From: Ignatzschineria cameli
GTDB lineage: Bacteria; Pseudomonadota; Gammaproteobacteria; Cardiobacteriales; Wohlfahrtiimonadaceae
DNA length: 64,000 bases
Reading direction: 5' to 3'
NCBI RefSeq assembly: GCF_003121895.1
Contig: NZ_QEWW01000001.1
Location: forward strand, 714,453 to 778,452
Of the stretch, positions 17,286 through 26,008 are shown one piece after another (the stretch's first letter is position 1; each line of letters begins with the position of its first letter). A program made the position numbers and the translations under genes. Under the pieces are notes generated by a model. It did not search any database and was not told where the DNA came from. It saw only the letters and a list, made by a program, of their open reading frames with translations.

Positions 17286-19031
17286 TTAACTATGTTTCTT
17301 AGAGTCCCGCTCAACACGCTTCATAATAATAGTCTGTTGAAGGATTGTTAAGAGGTTGTTTGTAATCCAGTAGAGAACAATACCTGCTGCAAACCACATA
17401 AACATAAAGGTAAAGACCACTGGAATCCACTTCATAATCTTCGCCTGCATCGGATCAGTCGGCGCCGGATTGAGGCGTTGCTGGAAGAACATGGTGATTC
17501 CCATAATGATCGGCAGGATAAAGTAAGGATCCATCTTCGATAAGTCTTTAATCCATAAGATCCATGGGGCTTGACGTAACTCAACACTCTCCATCAACAT
17601 CCAGAAGAGAGCAATAAAGACAGGGATCTGAATAATAATTGGCCAGCAACCTCCTAAAGGATTAATCTTCTCTTTACGATAGAGTTTCATCATCTCTTCA
17701 GATTGCTTCTGACGATTATCCGCATACTCTTCACGAATCAGAGCAAGCTTCGGACCAACCTTACGCATTCTTGCCATTGAGGTATAACCTTTATTGGCAA
17801 AGTAGAAGAGCGCAATTTTAACAGTTAATGTTAAAAGAATAATTGACCAACCCCAGTTTCCTAAGAATGAGTGATAGAACTTCAAGATCCAGAGCATCAA
17901 TTCAGAGATAGGACTAAACCAACCAAAGTCGAGCGTTAAGTCAAGATACTCTGCCGTCTCTTCTAACTGCTCTTTCAATTTTGGACCAATAAAGTAGCGA
18001 CCTTCAAAGCTGTGAGATTCACCTGGTTTTACCGTAACAGGTAGCTGATCCATCATACGAATCACATAGGTATTCTGTGATTCATCTTTAAAATTACCAT
18101 ATTGCAAGGTCTGAATAACATTTTGAGTCTGTTTTGTTGCCTCTTTATCTTTACCCGGAATAGAAGCGGCCACAAAATATTGCTCAATCATCGCAACCCA
18201 ACCACCTTCACCACGAAACTCTTTCGGGCGATGTTGCACAACTTCATGCCCTTCAGCATTGAAGCCACGCTCGGTAGTTGTCATTTTACTATAAGCTAAC
18301 TTTTCATATTTATAATCATTATTCGGCAGCGAGAAAACACTTCCATCGAAGCTTGATGCACCGATCGCACTTCCTTTAGGTGTTTGAGGTTTCTTTGTAG
18401 CAATCTCTCGATACTCTCCACCTACCCAAACTTGATCAGAATTATTCTGCAACTCTTGAGTATAACCGATGGTATAGAGGCCACGCTTAAACTCATAAAT
18501 TTTATTGACCGTTAAACCGCTTTCAGGATCCACATAAGTTAGAGGTACTGTAATACTCTCCGCTCCTGGTTGAAGTTCATAATGATCCTTCTCACTATTA
18601 AAAATAGCATTCGTGTGATTCGGTGTACCTTCATGCGTCTGACTCGATAATCCAGAGCGAGTGACTTGATAGCGCTCACTACTATTATCCATCACTTTAA
18701 AGGGTTTATCCTTCTCTTCTAAACTTTCAGGATATTTGAGAAGACCTACTTCAATAATGTCACCGCCCTGCTTGGCAATATTGACTGAATAGACATCAGT
18801 AACAACAGTAATATACTCATCGAGAGCAACTGCCGTTTGAACACCTTGATTAGGAGAACCAATCATTGGGACCTGTCCATCACTACTCACACTACCTGTT
18901 GTGCCTGGCACAACCTGTTCTACCGGCGTAAGCGGCTTAGGATCGTTATAATCCACCCACTTCGTGTAGAGAAAATAGATGATGACAGCCAAAATCAATA
19001 AGAGAAAAAGACGCTGCTGATTATTCTGCAT
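17286..19031 (-). CDS. yidC: Membrane protein insertase YidC
   Basis: The 581-residue protein inserts and folds inner-membrane proteins, alone or with SecYEG. It has an N-terminal span (about 7-23), a large periplasmic beta domain (about 60-365, with VKPGESHSFEGRYFIGPK near its end) and a C-terminal core of five spans: LDFGWFSPISELMLWILKFYH, NWGWSIILLT, the cytoplasmic loop, GGCWPIIIQIPVFIALFWML, and FMFMWFAAGIVLYWITNNLLTILQQ. It closes with the basic tail RVERDSKKHS. It is the last gene of the rpmH operon. Confidence 0.97.
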   Translation of the reverse strand: MQNNQQRLFLLLILAVIIYFLYTKWVDYNDPKPLTPVEQVVPGTTGSVSSDGQVPMIGSPNQGVQTAVALDEYITVVTDVYSVNIAKQGGDIIEVGLLKYPESLEEKDKPFKVMDNSSERYQVTRSGLSSQTHEGTPNHTNAIFNSEKDHYELQPGAESITVPLTYVDPESGLTVNKIYEFKRGLYTIGYTQELQNNSDQVWVGGEYREIATKKPQTPKGSAIGASSFDGSVFSLPNNDYKYEKLAYSKMTTTERGFNAEGHEVVQHRPKEFRGEGGWVAMIEQYFVAASIPGKDKEATKQTQNVIQTLQYGNFKDESQNTYVIRMMDQLPVTVKPGESHSFEGRYFIGPKLKEQLEETAEYLDLTLDFGWFSPISELMLWILKFYHSFLGNWGWSIILLTLTVKIALFYFANKGYTSMARMRKVGPKLALIREEYADNRQKQSEEMMKLYRKEKINPLGGCWPIIIQIPVFIALFWMLMESVELRQAPWILWIKDLSKMDPYFILPIIMGITMFFQQRLNPAPTDPMQAKIMKWIPVVFTFMFMWFAAGIVLYWITNNLLTILQQTIIMKRVERDSKKHS

Positions 19032-19073
19032 AAATAATTTCTTTAATAAATGTTAAAACAAATTGAGAAGCTC

Positions 19074-19283
19074 CTAAGGTACAGGATCTTCTCCACCTTT
19101 ACAAAGTGGCTGACAACGAACAAGTCGTTTTATTGTCAACCAACTTCCTTTGATTGCACCATAACGCGTAATTGCTTCTAAAGCATAGGTTGAACAAGTC
19201 GGCTCAAAGCGACATTGATTTCCTACCAGAGGGCTTAAAAAATATTTATAAAACTTAATAAGCCATATCAAGATTGTACGCAT
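19074..19283 (-). CDS. yidD: Membrane protein insertion efficiency factor YidD
   Basis: The 69-residue protein shows the full family signature: [34 protein letters not shown] and [17 protein letters not shown]. It is a small amphipathic protein on the inner face of the membrane that helps YidC-dependent insertion. Its ATG (19283-19281) lies inside the end of rnpA; the two frames overlap by 16 bp, as commonly found in this operon. Confidence 0.95.
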   Translation of the reverse strand: MRTILIWLIKFYKYFLSPLVGNQCRFEPTCSTYALEAITRYGAIKGSWLTIKRLVRCQPLCKGGEDPVP

Positions 19284-19663
19284 ATTTTACTGATCTGTTC
19301 CCAATGTTTTTCCAGTGAGGCATGAAGTGCTAATGAATTATGCACATCTGTGGTTGCACGACTCATCACAACAATATCAAGCCCCGTTAATAGCGCTTGA
19401 TGATTTCTAAATGACTCTCGAACTACCCGCTTTACAAGATTTCGATCTACGGCTCTTTTAAAATTCTTTTTTGAAATCGCCAGACCTAATCTCGGCACTC
19501 TCAAATCTAAAGTATTCCCCTGCTCTTTTGAGTCAGATCGCTTTACTAGTTTAACTAATATAAGGAAAGAGCGATCTTTAAAACTACGGTTATCTTTAAA
19601 CACCGCACTATAATCTTGTGCGGTTAATAACCTCTTCTCTCTTCCAAATTGAAAATTATTCAT
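19268..19663 (-). CDS. rnpA: Ribonuclease P protein component
   Basis: The protein has 131 residues from ATG 19663. The frame stays open to 19708, but the added residues have no counterpart in the family. It is the protein subunit that helps the RNase P RNA cleave 5' leaders from tRNA precursors. The RNR motif region is clear: [18 protein letters not shown] followed by [12 protein letters not shown]-terminal [17 protein letters not shown] matches the family. A hairpin in front of the gene (19720-19753) may attenuate transcription coming from rpmH. Confidence 0.95.
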   Translation of the reverse strand: MNNFQFGREKRLLTAQDYSAVFKDNRSFKDRSFLILVKLVKRSDSKEQGNTLDLRVPRLGLAISKKNFKRAVDRNLVKRVVRESFRNHQALLTGLDIVVMSRATTDVHNSLALHASLEKHWEQISKICVQS

Positions 19664-19719
19664 ATCGATATATCTGATCTCAATAGATACTAACGCAATA
19701 GAGCACATTGCAAAACAAA

Positions 19720-19753
19720 AAGGCGCCTATTATTCAACGATAACAAGCGCCTT
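19720..19753 (-). terminator. Hairpin with T tract between rpmH and rnpA (partial terminator)
   Basis: AAGGCGC (19720-19726) pairs with GCGCCTT (19747-19753); the minus strand continues TTTGTTTTGC. The 20-nt loop holds a smaller inverted repeat (TTAT/ATAA). An attenuating hairpin here would set a higher rpmH than rnpA output. Confidence 0.6.
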
Positions 19754-19780
19754 GAATCTTTAGAAATTGATTCTATTTAA

Positions 19781-19915
19781 TTATGCTGATAAACGAGCAC
19801 GTCCACGAGCACGGCGACGATTGATCACTTTACGACCGTTTTTTGTAGCCATACGTGCACGGAAACCGTGGTTACGTTTTCTTTTGATTAAGCTTGGTTG
19901 AAATGTACGTTTCAT
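19781..19915 (-). CDS. rpmH: 50S ribosomal protein L34
   Basis: The 44-residue frame reads [20 protein letters not shown] and ends RGRARLSA, the complete L34 sequence. It runs from ATG 19915 to TAA 19781-19783. It is a basic ribosomal protein at the subunit solvent side and first gene of the rnpA-yidD-yidC operon. The usual divergent dnaA is not here; metK lies upstream instead. A 7-bp inverted repeat CTCGTAG/CTACGAG (19949-19955/19971-19977) lies between metK and rpmH. Confidence 0.98.
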   Translation of the reverse strand: MKRTFQPSLIKRKRNHGFRARMATKNGRKVINRRRARGRARLSA

Positions 19916-20081
19916 ACCTAAATCCCTTTATTTATATAAGTGACAATACTCGTAGCGGTTACTGTTAGCACTACGAGCATCAAATTCATACTAAGACAAC
20001 GGAATATTCTAGCTTTTTCCACTGCAATGTCAAGAATAATTGCATCAGAATCGCGAGAGAATGATCCCTTATCTTTTGTAA

Positions 20082-21293
20082 TTAAGACTCTTTAAGACCT
20101 GCTTCTTCTCTAAGAATATCTGCCTTATCGGTCTTCTCCCAACTAAACGCTGTTGCCATTGTTGCTGTACCATCTGCAGAGTGATATTCAATCTCATAAG
20201 GATGACGACCAAAATGACCATAACTTGCAGTAGGAAGATAGATCGGATGCAGTAGATCGAGCATGGTGATAATGCCATATGGACGAAGATCAAAGTGTTT
20301 GCGTACTAATGCTTCAATCTCCGCTTCAGGAATCTTATTAGTTCCAAAAGTGGTAATCGAGATCGATGTAGGTTCTGCAACACCGATTGCATAGGAGACC
20401 TGAATCTCACACTTATCTGCCAAGCCGGCAGCAACGATATTCTTTGCCACATAACGACCCGCATACGCCGCTGATCGATCCACTTTCGAAGGATCCTTAC
20501 CAGAGAACGCGCCGCCACCATGACGTGCCATCCCTCCATAAGTATCCACAATAATTTTACGTCCCGTCAAACCACAGTCACCAACTGGTCCACCGATGGT
20601 GAAACTTCCTGTAGGGTTGATGTGGTATTTCGTCTCTTTCGTCAACCACTCAGCAGGTAGAGTCTTCTTAATAATTAACTCCATCACCGCTTCTTCTAAA
20701 TCTTTCGCTTTCACCTCTTCATCATGTTGTGTCGAGAGGACGACAGCATCAACATGCGAGATCGAGCCATCACTATTATAAGCAAAAGTAACCTGACTCT
20801 TCGCATCTGGACGCAACCATGACAATTGGCGACTCTTACGTGCTTCAGATTGACACTCCATCAAACGATGGGCAAATGTAATTGGTGCCGGCATTAAGAC
20901 ATCAGTCTCATTAGAGGCGTAACCAAACATTAATCCTTGGTCTCCAGCTCCCTGCTCTTCGGGGAGTTTACGATCTACCCCTTGTGCAATCTCACTGCTC
21001 TGCTTTCCAATGATATTTAATACACCACAGGTTTTACCATCAAAACCTACTTTTGAAGAATCATAACCAATATCTGTAATTACACGTCTTACAAGATCTT
21101 CAAGATCGACCCAAGCATTTGTAGTTACTTCACCAGCAACGATCGCCACACCCGTCTTAACAAGTGTCTCACAAGCGACTCGCGCACCCTTATCTTCTTT
21201 AATAAGAGCATCAAGGACAGCATCAGAGATCTGATCTGCCACCTTATCTGGATGGCCTTCTGATACTGATTCAGAGGTAAATAAATATGTCAT
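20082..21293 (-). CDS. metK: S-adenosylmethionine synthetase
   Basis: The 403-residue protein makes SAM from ATP and methionine. The hallmarks are [19 protein letters not shown] near residue 11, [12 protein letters not shown] near 116 and [19 protein letters not shown] near 272. It is slightly longer than the usual 384 residues, with the extra mainly at the C-terminus ([20 protein letters not shown]). It lies between leuA and rpmH and is probably transcribed alone. I looked upstream for a met box or SAM riboswitch and found neither. Confidence 0.97.
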   Translation of the reverse strand: MTYLFTSESVSEGHPDKVADQISDAVLDALIKEDKGARVACETLVKTGVAIVAGEVTTNAWVDLEDLVRRVITDIGYDSSKVGFDGKTCGVLNIIGKQSSEIAQGVDRKLPEEQGAGDQGLMFGYASNETDVLMPAPITFAHRLMECQSEARKSRQLSWLRPDAKSQVTFAYNSDGSISHVDAVVLSTQHDEEVKAKDLEEAVMELIIKKTLPAEWLTKETKYHINPTGSFTIGGPVGDCGLTGRKIIVDTYGGMARHGGGAFSGKDPSKVDRSAAYAGRYVAKNIVAAGLADKCEIQVSYAIGVAEPTSISITTFGTNKIPEAEIEALVRKHFDLRPYGIITMLDLLHPIYLPTASYGHFGRHPYEIEYHSADGTATMATAFSWEKTDKADILREEAGLKES

Positions 21294-21671
21294 ACTTCTC
21301 TTCTTTTAATGTTCAATAGTAAAAAAACTCTTCTAAGGCTCTTTTAGCGATATATAAGCTTTAAAAAAGTTTAAAAAGGATTCAATTAGTTCCGGTAATT
21401 CTACCATTTTCTCCCATTATATGCCGAATAAAATATCGAGTCTCACTATAAAGAGCGGGCTATCATCGGTACTTCTAATATCACTCAATTAGTGATGGCG
21501 ATCTTTAAATCATCACGACATCAATGATCTATAAAGCATGTAGAGAGTTTTATCCACCTAAAATATATAAAAGGGTGATACCTTCTATTTAGATTAGATA
21601 TCACCCTTCAATTTAGAATGTAGACCGTAAATTAGTCCCTAGCCATTTTACCAACTATATGGCACCTTTGA
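21294..21671. other. 378-bp interval between leuA and metK
   Basis: Non-coding and AT-rich. It holds the leuA terminator (21571-21608) and must contain the metK promoter. A single TTATCCACC near 21550 resembles a DnaA box but stands alone. Confidence 0.55.
21571..21608 (-). terminator. Terminator of leuA
   Basis: A 10-bp stem AAGGGTGATA (21571-21580) pairs with TATCACCCTT (21599-21608); the minus strand continues TTATATATTTT. Confidence 0.75.
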
Positions 21672-23360
21672 TTATGCGTTAAATGTCAGATACTCCTTCG
21701 CCAATGCTCTATTTAATGCAGAAATAACGGCTTTGAGCGATGATCGTGAGGTATTAGCATGTGTTGCTGCACCAAAAAGCGTACGATTACCGATCTGCAT
21801 CTCCACATACGAAACTGCATGGGCTGATGAACCTTTACTTCTTGCATGTTCATTATAATCAACCACATCCACATCCCAACCAAAGAGCGCATTAACACCA
21901 TTAACAAGCGCGGCGATCGGACCATTTCCTGTCGCTTCCAATGCCTTTTCACCCATAGGCGTTTTTAATGTTAACTTCATTGAGCTATTACCTTCTGCAT
22001 CCTCTTCTATGTCGATCGGAGTTTTGATCTCTAATAACGGATTGATATTGAAATACTCTCTCTCAAAGATCTCATAAAGGTGATCCGAAGTAAGCTCAAC
22101 GCCTTCACCATCAGCCACCTCTTGCGCAACTTTACTAAATTCAATCTGGAGACGACGCGGAAGCTCAATACCATGATCCTCTTCTAAAAGATAGGTGACT
22201 CCCCCCTTTCCAGATTGGCTATTAACACGAATAACAGCTTCATAAGAGCGACCTAAATCAAATGGGTCAATTGGCAAATAAGGAACTCGCCAATGTTGCT
22301 CAGGATTCTCCTTCATATCAGATAATCCTTTTCTGATCGCATCTTGATGTGATCCTGAGAAGGCGGTAAAGACAAGTTCTCCAGCATAAGGATGGCGAGG
22401 ATGAACCGGTAGATCGGTACAATATTCCACTTCTCTAACCACTGTATTAATCTTGCCAAAATCTAATCCTGGATGAAGTCCTTGCGAGTACATATTAAGC
22501 GCAACTGTGACTAAATCCACATTTCCGGTACGTTCGCCATGCCCAAAAAGGCAGCCCTCTACACGATCAGCCCCTGCCATAAGTGCAAGCTCCGTCGCTG
22601 CAACCGCACAACCTCTGTCATTATGAACATGCGCACTAATCACCACAGAATCTCGGCAACTAATATGATCACAAAACCACTCAATCTGATCGGCATAGAC
22701 ATTAGGCGTTGACATCTCAACCGTTGCCGGCAAATTTAAAATAATCTTATTCTCTGGAGTCGGTTTGAAGACAGCACAAACAGCTTCACAAACTTCAAGC
22801 GAAAAGGGTAATTCTGCATCAGAAAAGATCTCTGGAGAATACTCAAAATGCCACTCAGTTTCAGGATATTTTAGAGACTCAGCAAGAATCATCTCTCCCC
22901 CTTTAACTGCCAATGATTTTATCTCAGGCTTTTCCATCTTAAACACAACACGTCTAAATGTTGGCGAGACAGCGTTATAGTAATGAATAATCGCTTTTTT
23001 GACCCCTTTTAAGGCTTCAAAAGTCTTAATAATTAGATCTTGACGAGATTGAGTTAACACCTGAATCGTCACATCTTCCGGGATCCGATCCTCCTCAATC
23101 AATTTTCGCACAAAATTGAACTCCGTCTCAGATGCGGATGGGAATCCTACTTCAATCTCCTTAAAACCACACTCGATTAAGAGATCAAACATCCGTATCT
23201 TCTTCTCAACACTCATCGGCTCAATCAATGATTGATTTCCATCACGTAAATCTGAACTCAACCAACGTGGTACTTTTGTAATCTCTTTATTGGGCCAAGT
23301 ACGGTTTGTATAGTTGGGGACTTCAAATCGTTGATATTTCTGTTCAGGATTAGGAACCAT
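21672..23360 (-). CDS. leuA: 2-isopropylmalate synthase (LeuA, long type)
   Basis: The protein has 562 residues from ATG 23360, which has AGAGGAGA in front; the frame is open to 23411. It condenses acetyl-CoA with 2-oxoisovalerate, the first committed step of leucine synthesis. The HMGL-like TIM barrel begins with SSDLRDGNQSLIEPMS, has VISAHVHNDRGCAVAATEL with the metal-ligand histidines, and GCLFGHGERTGNVDL. The C-terminal part (about 430-562) is the leucine-binding regulatory domain. The size matches the longer LeuA class of Pseudomonas and actinobacteria. Expression is probably controlled by the leader peptide and attenuator at 23703-23816. Confidence 0.96.
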   Translation of the reverse strand: MVPNPEQKYQRFEVPNYTNRTWPNKEITKVPRWLSSDLRDGNQSLIEPMSVEKKIRMFDLLIECGFKEIEVGFPSASETEFNFVRKLIEEDRIPEDVTIQVLTQSRQDLIIKTFEALKGVKKAIIHYYNAVSPTFRRVVFKMEKPEIKSLAVKGGEMILAESLKYPETEWHFEYSPEIFSDAELPFSLEVCEAVCAVFKPTPENKIILNLPATVEMSTPNVYADQIEWFCDHISCRDSVVISAHVHNDRGCAVAATELALMAGADRVEGCLFGHGERTGNVDLVTVALNMYSQGLHPGLDFGKINTVVREVEYCTDLPVHPRHPYAGELVFTAFSGSHQDAIRKGLSDMKENPEQHWRVPYLPIDPFDLGRSYEAVIRVNSQSGKGGVTYLLEEDHGIELPRRLQIEFSKVAQEVADGEGVELTSDHLYEIFEREYFNINPLLEIKTPIDIEEDAEGNSSMKLTLKTPMGEKALEATGNGPIAALVNGVNALFGWDVDVVDYNEHARSKGSSAHAVSYVEMQIGNRTLFGAATHANTSRSSLKAVISALNRALAKEYLTFNA

Positions 23361-23439
23361 AATTAAATTCTCCTCTACTTTTATTAGTATTCTATTTCTA
23401 TTACTGTGCAATTATTCTAGTAATCATATTTAACAATCA

Positions 23440-23474
23440 TATCTAATGATCTATCTAATGATCTATCTAATGAT
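23440..23474. repeat. 12-bp tandem repeat TATCTAATGATC, three copies, upstream of leuA
   Basis: Units at 23440-23451 and 23452-23463 and 11 bp of a third to 23474. The array lies 80-114 bp upstream of the leuA ATG, between the attenuator and the gene. Confidence 0.92.
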
Positions 23475-23702
23475 TTAATGGAGGAGGAGATGAAGCTATT
23501 GCCGGCAATGCTCTGATCTGTATTGGACTATTGATTAACAATCGACCGCCTGCACTCGATCTCCTCTTCCTCAATTAGAGAGAGCAGATAAGTCGCAAGC
23601 TATATGTTAAAACATGCCAACGGACGAAATGATAACGCCCTATCGCGATCTTTATTGAGATATTATTTTCTGAGAGACAAACTAACGGATTCATAATCAC
23701 AC
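23475..23702 (-). other. Untranslated leader between the leu attenuator and leuA
   Basis: About 230 bp, without a convincing frame, follow the terminator-like structure and precede the repeat and the leuA start. Notable words are ATTGCCGGCAAT (palindromic, 23497-23508) and purine-rich stretches. I see no further assigned signal. Confidence 0.4.
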
Positions 23703-23786
23703 CAAAAAAAACTACGGACTTCTAAAATCTTTAAAATGAGCAGATTTAGGCTGCAACCATTGCGGTTACAGCAGAATAAGTCGTAG
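23703..23786 (-). promoter_or_regulatory. Putative leucine attenuator (terminator stem plus T8)
   Basis: On the minus strand CTACGACTT (23786-23778, inside leader codons CTA CGA CTT) can pair with AAGTCCGTAG (23721-23712, one bulged C). Eight T's follow directly (23711-23704). Between the arms lie two smaller inverted repeats, AACC/GGTT just after the leader stop codon and CTAAATCT/AGATTTTAG. A ribosome stalled on the Leu codons would cover the upstream arm and block the terminator. That mechanism is inferred; the stem and T tract are seen. Confidence 0.6.
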
Positions 23787-23816
23787 TGGTAGTAGTGCGA
23801 TATTTTTAGTTTTCAT
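23766..23816 (-). CDS. leuL: Leucine leader peptide of leuA
   Basis: The 16-codon frame runs from ATG 23816 to TAA 23768-23766 and encodes MKTKNIALLPLRLILL. Six of its last nine residues are Leu (CTA CTA, CTA, CTT, CTG CTG), the mark of a transcription-attenuation leader peptide for leucine biosynthesis. It lies about 400 bp upstream of leuA on the same strand. Its codons 11-13 form one arm of the terminator-like stem described for 23703-23786. Confidence 0.8.
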   Translation of the reverse strand: MKTKNIALLPLRLILL

Positions 23817-23975
23817 AAGAAAAACCATAACCTCTTTTTAAAAAGAGTTCAAGTTTTATTTTAAGTAATCGCTTTTAAGAAATTGCTTTTAAGGAAGCAT
23901 TCATTGCAATATTTTACTCAACATCCCTCTCTCAATATTTCTATCTCAATATTTTTAAAAAAATGACTATAGAGA

Positions 23976-24006
23976 TAAAAAAAGGATATGAATTGAATTC
24001 ATATCC
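23976..24006 (-). terminator. Terminator of yggX
   Basis: A 9-bp stem GGATATGAA/TTCATATCC (23984-24006) is followed by TTTTTTTT on the minus strand. It separates yggX from the leu leader. Confidence 0.85.
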
Positions 24007-24121
24007 TCTCAAAACCACCAACAAATGCGACTAGTGAGTGCTTTCTATCTACACTCTCATCTAGTGATCTTTTCAATCATTATCTGCTATATATCTCTAC
24101 TATATGCAAGATAGCATCAAA

Positions 24122-24388
24122 CTACTCAGGCTTAAATGCCTCTGGCATATCTGCGCCATCTCCAAAGAAGAAATCGTGCATCTGCTTTTCTAAAAACTCT
24201 CTCGACTTAGGGTCAAGCGGATTAATACGATACTCATTGATCAAAATCGTTTGCGCTCTTAACCACTGCTGCCATGCTTCATTAGAGATATTTTCAAAAA
24301 TCTGCTTCCCCAATTCACCAGGATACATCTGTCTTGGCATTCCATCTGCTTCTTTTTGCAATTTAACACAAAAAACTTTACGTGACAT
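24122..24388 (-). CDS. yggX: Probable Fe(2+)-trafficking protein YggX
   Basis: The 88-residue protein is colinear with YggX: MSRKVFCVKLQKEADGMPR with the conserved Cys7, YPGELGKQIFENISNEAW, LINEYRINPLDP and LEKQMHDFFFG. It is a small cytoplasmic protein linked to iron-sulfur cluster protection against oxidants and to iron handling. In many gammaproteobacteria it follows mutY; here no mutY is adjacent. It lies between the leu leader and tRNA-Gln. Confidence 0.94.
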   Translation of the reverse strand: MSRKVFCVKLQKEADGMPRQMYPGELGKQIFENISNEAWQQWLRAQTILINEYRINPLDPKSREFLEKQMHDFFFGDGADMPEAFKPE

Positions 24389-24546
24389 AAACTTCTCCTC
24401 AAGTTAATTCATCTGACCTCGCCCGATCTCTTCCGATTTCGGCTGATCTTAATTTATCTGATCTCTAATTTCGATTCTCTATTATATAGAATGCCCAGGC
24501 AGATTGCTGAAGAATCTCCCCATCGCAAGAAGATCAGGCAAGAAAA

Positions 24547-24574
24547 AAGGTATTACTCAAATGAGTAATACCTT
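24547..24574 (-). terminator. Terminator after the prs/tRNA-Gln transcript
   Basis: A 12-bp stem AAGGTATTACTC (24547-24558) pairs with 24563-24574; minus-strand T run TTTTTTCT. Confidence 0.85.
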
Positions 24575-24581
24575 TTCAATA

Positions 24582-24656
24582 TGGCTGGGCTACCAGGATT
24601 CGAACCTGGGAATGGCGGGATCAAAACCCGCTGCCTTACCGCTTGGCTATAGCCCA
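24582..24656 (-). tRNA. tRNA-Gln (TTG), copy 1
   Basis: A 75-nt cloverleaf with acceptor TGGGCTA/TAGCCCA (24650-24656/24586-24592), anticodon loop TTTTGAT (anticodon TTG), T-arm GGTTCGAATCC and an encoded CCA (24582-24584). It is identical in sequence to the copy at 25749-25823. Its 5' end lies 7 nt after the prs stop codon, so it is probably cut from the 3' end of the prs transcript. Confidence 0.97.
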
Positions 24657-24663
24657 ATAACTT

Positions 24664-25623
24664 TTATTCCATTGAGAAGAGTGTACTAACTGATTCTTCT
24701 TCATGAATGCGACTAATTGTATTAGCAATCACATCAGCAATTGAGAGAACTCGAATCTTATTACAATTTCTTGCTTCTTCACGGAGGGGTATTGTATCAG
24801 TTACAATCATTTCGTCAAGCCCTGAACCTTCAATATTTTCAATTGCCTTACCTGAGAAGATCGGATGAGTGCAATATGCTCTTACTGTCTTCGCTCCACG
24901 AGATTTTAAAACCTTCGCAGCAGATGCCAAAGTACCAGCAGTATCAACAATATCATCAACGATAATACAGTTGCGCCCTTCAACTTCTCCGATAATATTC
25001 ATCACTTCTGCAACATTAGGAGCAGGACGACGTTTATCAATAATCACTAAATCTGCACCAGGAATCTGCTTTGCAACTGAACGAGCGCGAAGAACACCAC
25101 CAACATCTGGAGAAACTACAGTAATATCTTCAGCACCTTGCGCAATAATATCATTTTGAATAACAGATGATGCATAGATATTATCCACTGGAATCTCAAA
25201 GAAACCTTGAATTTGATCCGCATGAAGATCGATTGTCAATACTCGATCACAGCCCACGCTTGTAATCATATTTGCAACAACTTTTGCCGAAATAGGCACT
25301 CGCGCTGAACGAGGACGACGATCTTGTCGTGAGTAACCGTAATAAGGAATAACGGCTGTAATTCTACCTGCTGATGCACGACGCAGTGCATCACAAGCAA
25401 CCAGAAGCTCCATCAAGTTATCATTTGTAGGATAGCAAGTTGGCTGAATAAAAAAGACATCTTTACCACGAACATTTTCATTGATAGAGATCATTACCTC
25501 TCCATCTGAGAAACGCCCTACTGTCGCATCCCCTAACTCAAGTCCTAAATGCTCAACTACCTTCTTAGCTAACTCTGGATTGGCGTTGCCGGTAAACACC
25601 ATCATCTGGTCTTTGCTACTCAT
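24664..25623 (-). CDS. prs: Ribose-phosphate pyrophosphokinase
   Basis: The 319-residue protein makes PRPP from ribose-5-P and ATP for nucleotide, histidine and tryptophan synthesis. [28 protein letters not shown] near the N-terminus, [21 protein letters not shown] (ATP flexible loop, near residue 96), [11 protein letters not shown] (metal site) and the PRPP loop [15 protein letters not shown] near residue 214 are all intact. The gene is framed by two identical tRNA-Gln genes, the downstream one only 7 bp from the stop codon. Confidence 0.97.
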   Translation of the reverse strand: MSSKDQMMVFTGNANPELAKKVVEHLGLELGDATVGRFSDGEVMISINENVRGKDVFFIQPTCYPTNDNLMELLVACDALRRASAGRITAVIPYYGYSRQDRRPRSARVPISAKVVANMITSVGCDRVLTIDLHADQIQGFFEIPVDNIYASSVIQNDIIAQGAEDITVVSPDVGGVLRARSVAKQIPGADLVIIDKRRPAPNVAEVMNIIGEVEGRNCIIVDDIVDTAGTLASAAKVLKSRGAKTVRAYCTHPIFSGKAIENIEGSGLDEMIVTDTIPLREEARNCNKIRVLSIADVIANTISRIHEEESVSTLFSME

Positions 25624-25674
25624 TACAAAGAATCCTCTATCAATAAAGAAAATTTTCGAAAATTAAAATAGAAA

Positions 25675-25741
25675 AAAGGTATTGCAACCATTTGTAATTT
25701 ACCTCTTGACATAATCAACTCAATTACAGTGCAATACCTTT
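25675..25741 (-). terminator. Terminator between tRNA-Gln copy 2 and prs
   Basis: A 12-bp outer stem AAAGGTATTGCA (25675-25686) pairs with 25730-25741, with an inner stem TGTAATT/AATTACA. The minus strand continues with TTTTTTC. The outer arms begin with the same AAAGGTAT word as the hairpin behind tRNA-Gln copy 1. Confidence 0.75.
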
Positions 25742-25748
25742 CATAATA

Positions 25749-25823
25749 TGGCTGGGCTACCAGGATTCGAACCTGGGAATGGCGGGATCAAAACCCGCTG
25801 CCTTACCGCTTGGCTATAGCCCA
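25749..25823 (-). tRNA. tRNA-Gln (TTG), copy 2
   Basis: The 75-nt sequence is the same as at 24582-24656, including the encoded CCA (25749-25751) and anticodon TTG. A perfect TATAAT on the minus strand (25838-25843) lies 15 bp upstream of its 5' end. Confidence 0.97.
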
Positions 25824-25837
25824 TCAGAAGAACAACT

Positions 25838-25843
25838 ATTATA
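25838..25843 (-). promoter_or_regulatory. -10 element (TATAAT) of tRNA-Gln copy 2
   Basis: Perfect consensus hexamer read on the minus strand, at the right distance from the tRNA 5' end. The -35 (CTAGAC at 17 bp) is poor. Confidence 0.5.
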
Positions 25844-26008
25844 AACATTTATCTTTTGAAGTCTAGTTTTATTTTTGTCTTATTTTCGACCAACTTAACT
25901 TCTGTTTATAAGTCGCCTCAAAGTGTAGAATATGACTCTTATTTAGGAGTTTTCTTTCTGCGCTGTGTAACGACGGAAACAATTCTATCAAACTTTTTTT
26001 AAAAAACC

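Noticed and set aside
19650..20081. Possible oriC/dnaA region beside rpmH
   Set aside because: No dnaA gene and no cluster of DnaA boxes. metK lies where dnaA is expected. Isolated TTATCCAC-like words (near 21550 and 32801) are single.
21294..21420. SAM riboswitch or met boxes before metK
   Set aside because: No AGACGTCT-type repeats and no recognisable SAM aptamer core.
23361..23411. Upstream extension of leuA by 17 codons
   Set aside because: ATG 23360 has a strong AGAGGAGA in front and matches the family N-terminus; the extension does not.
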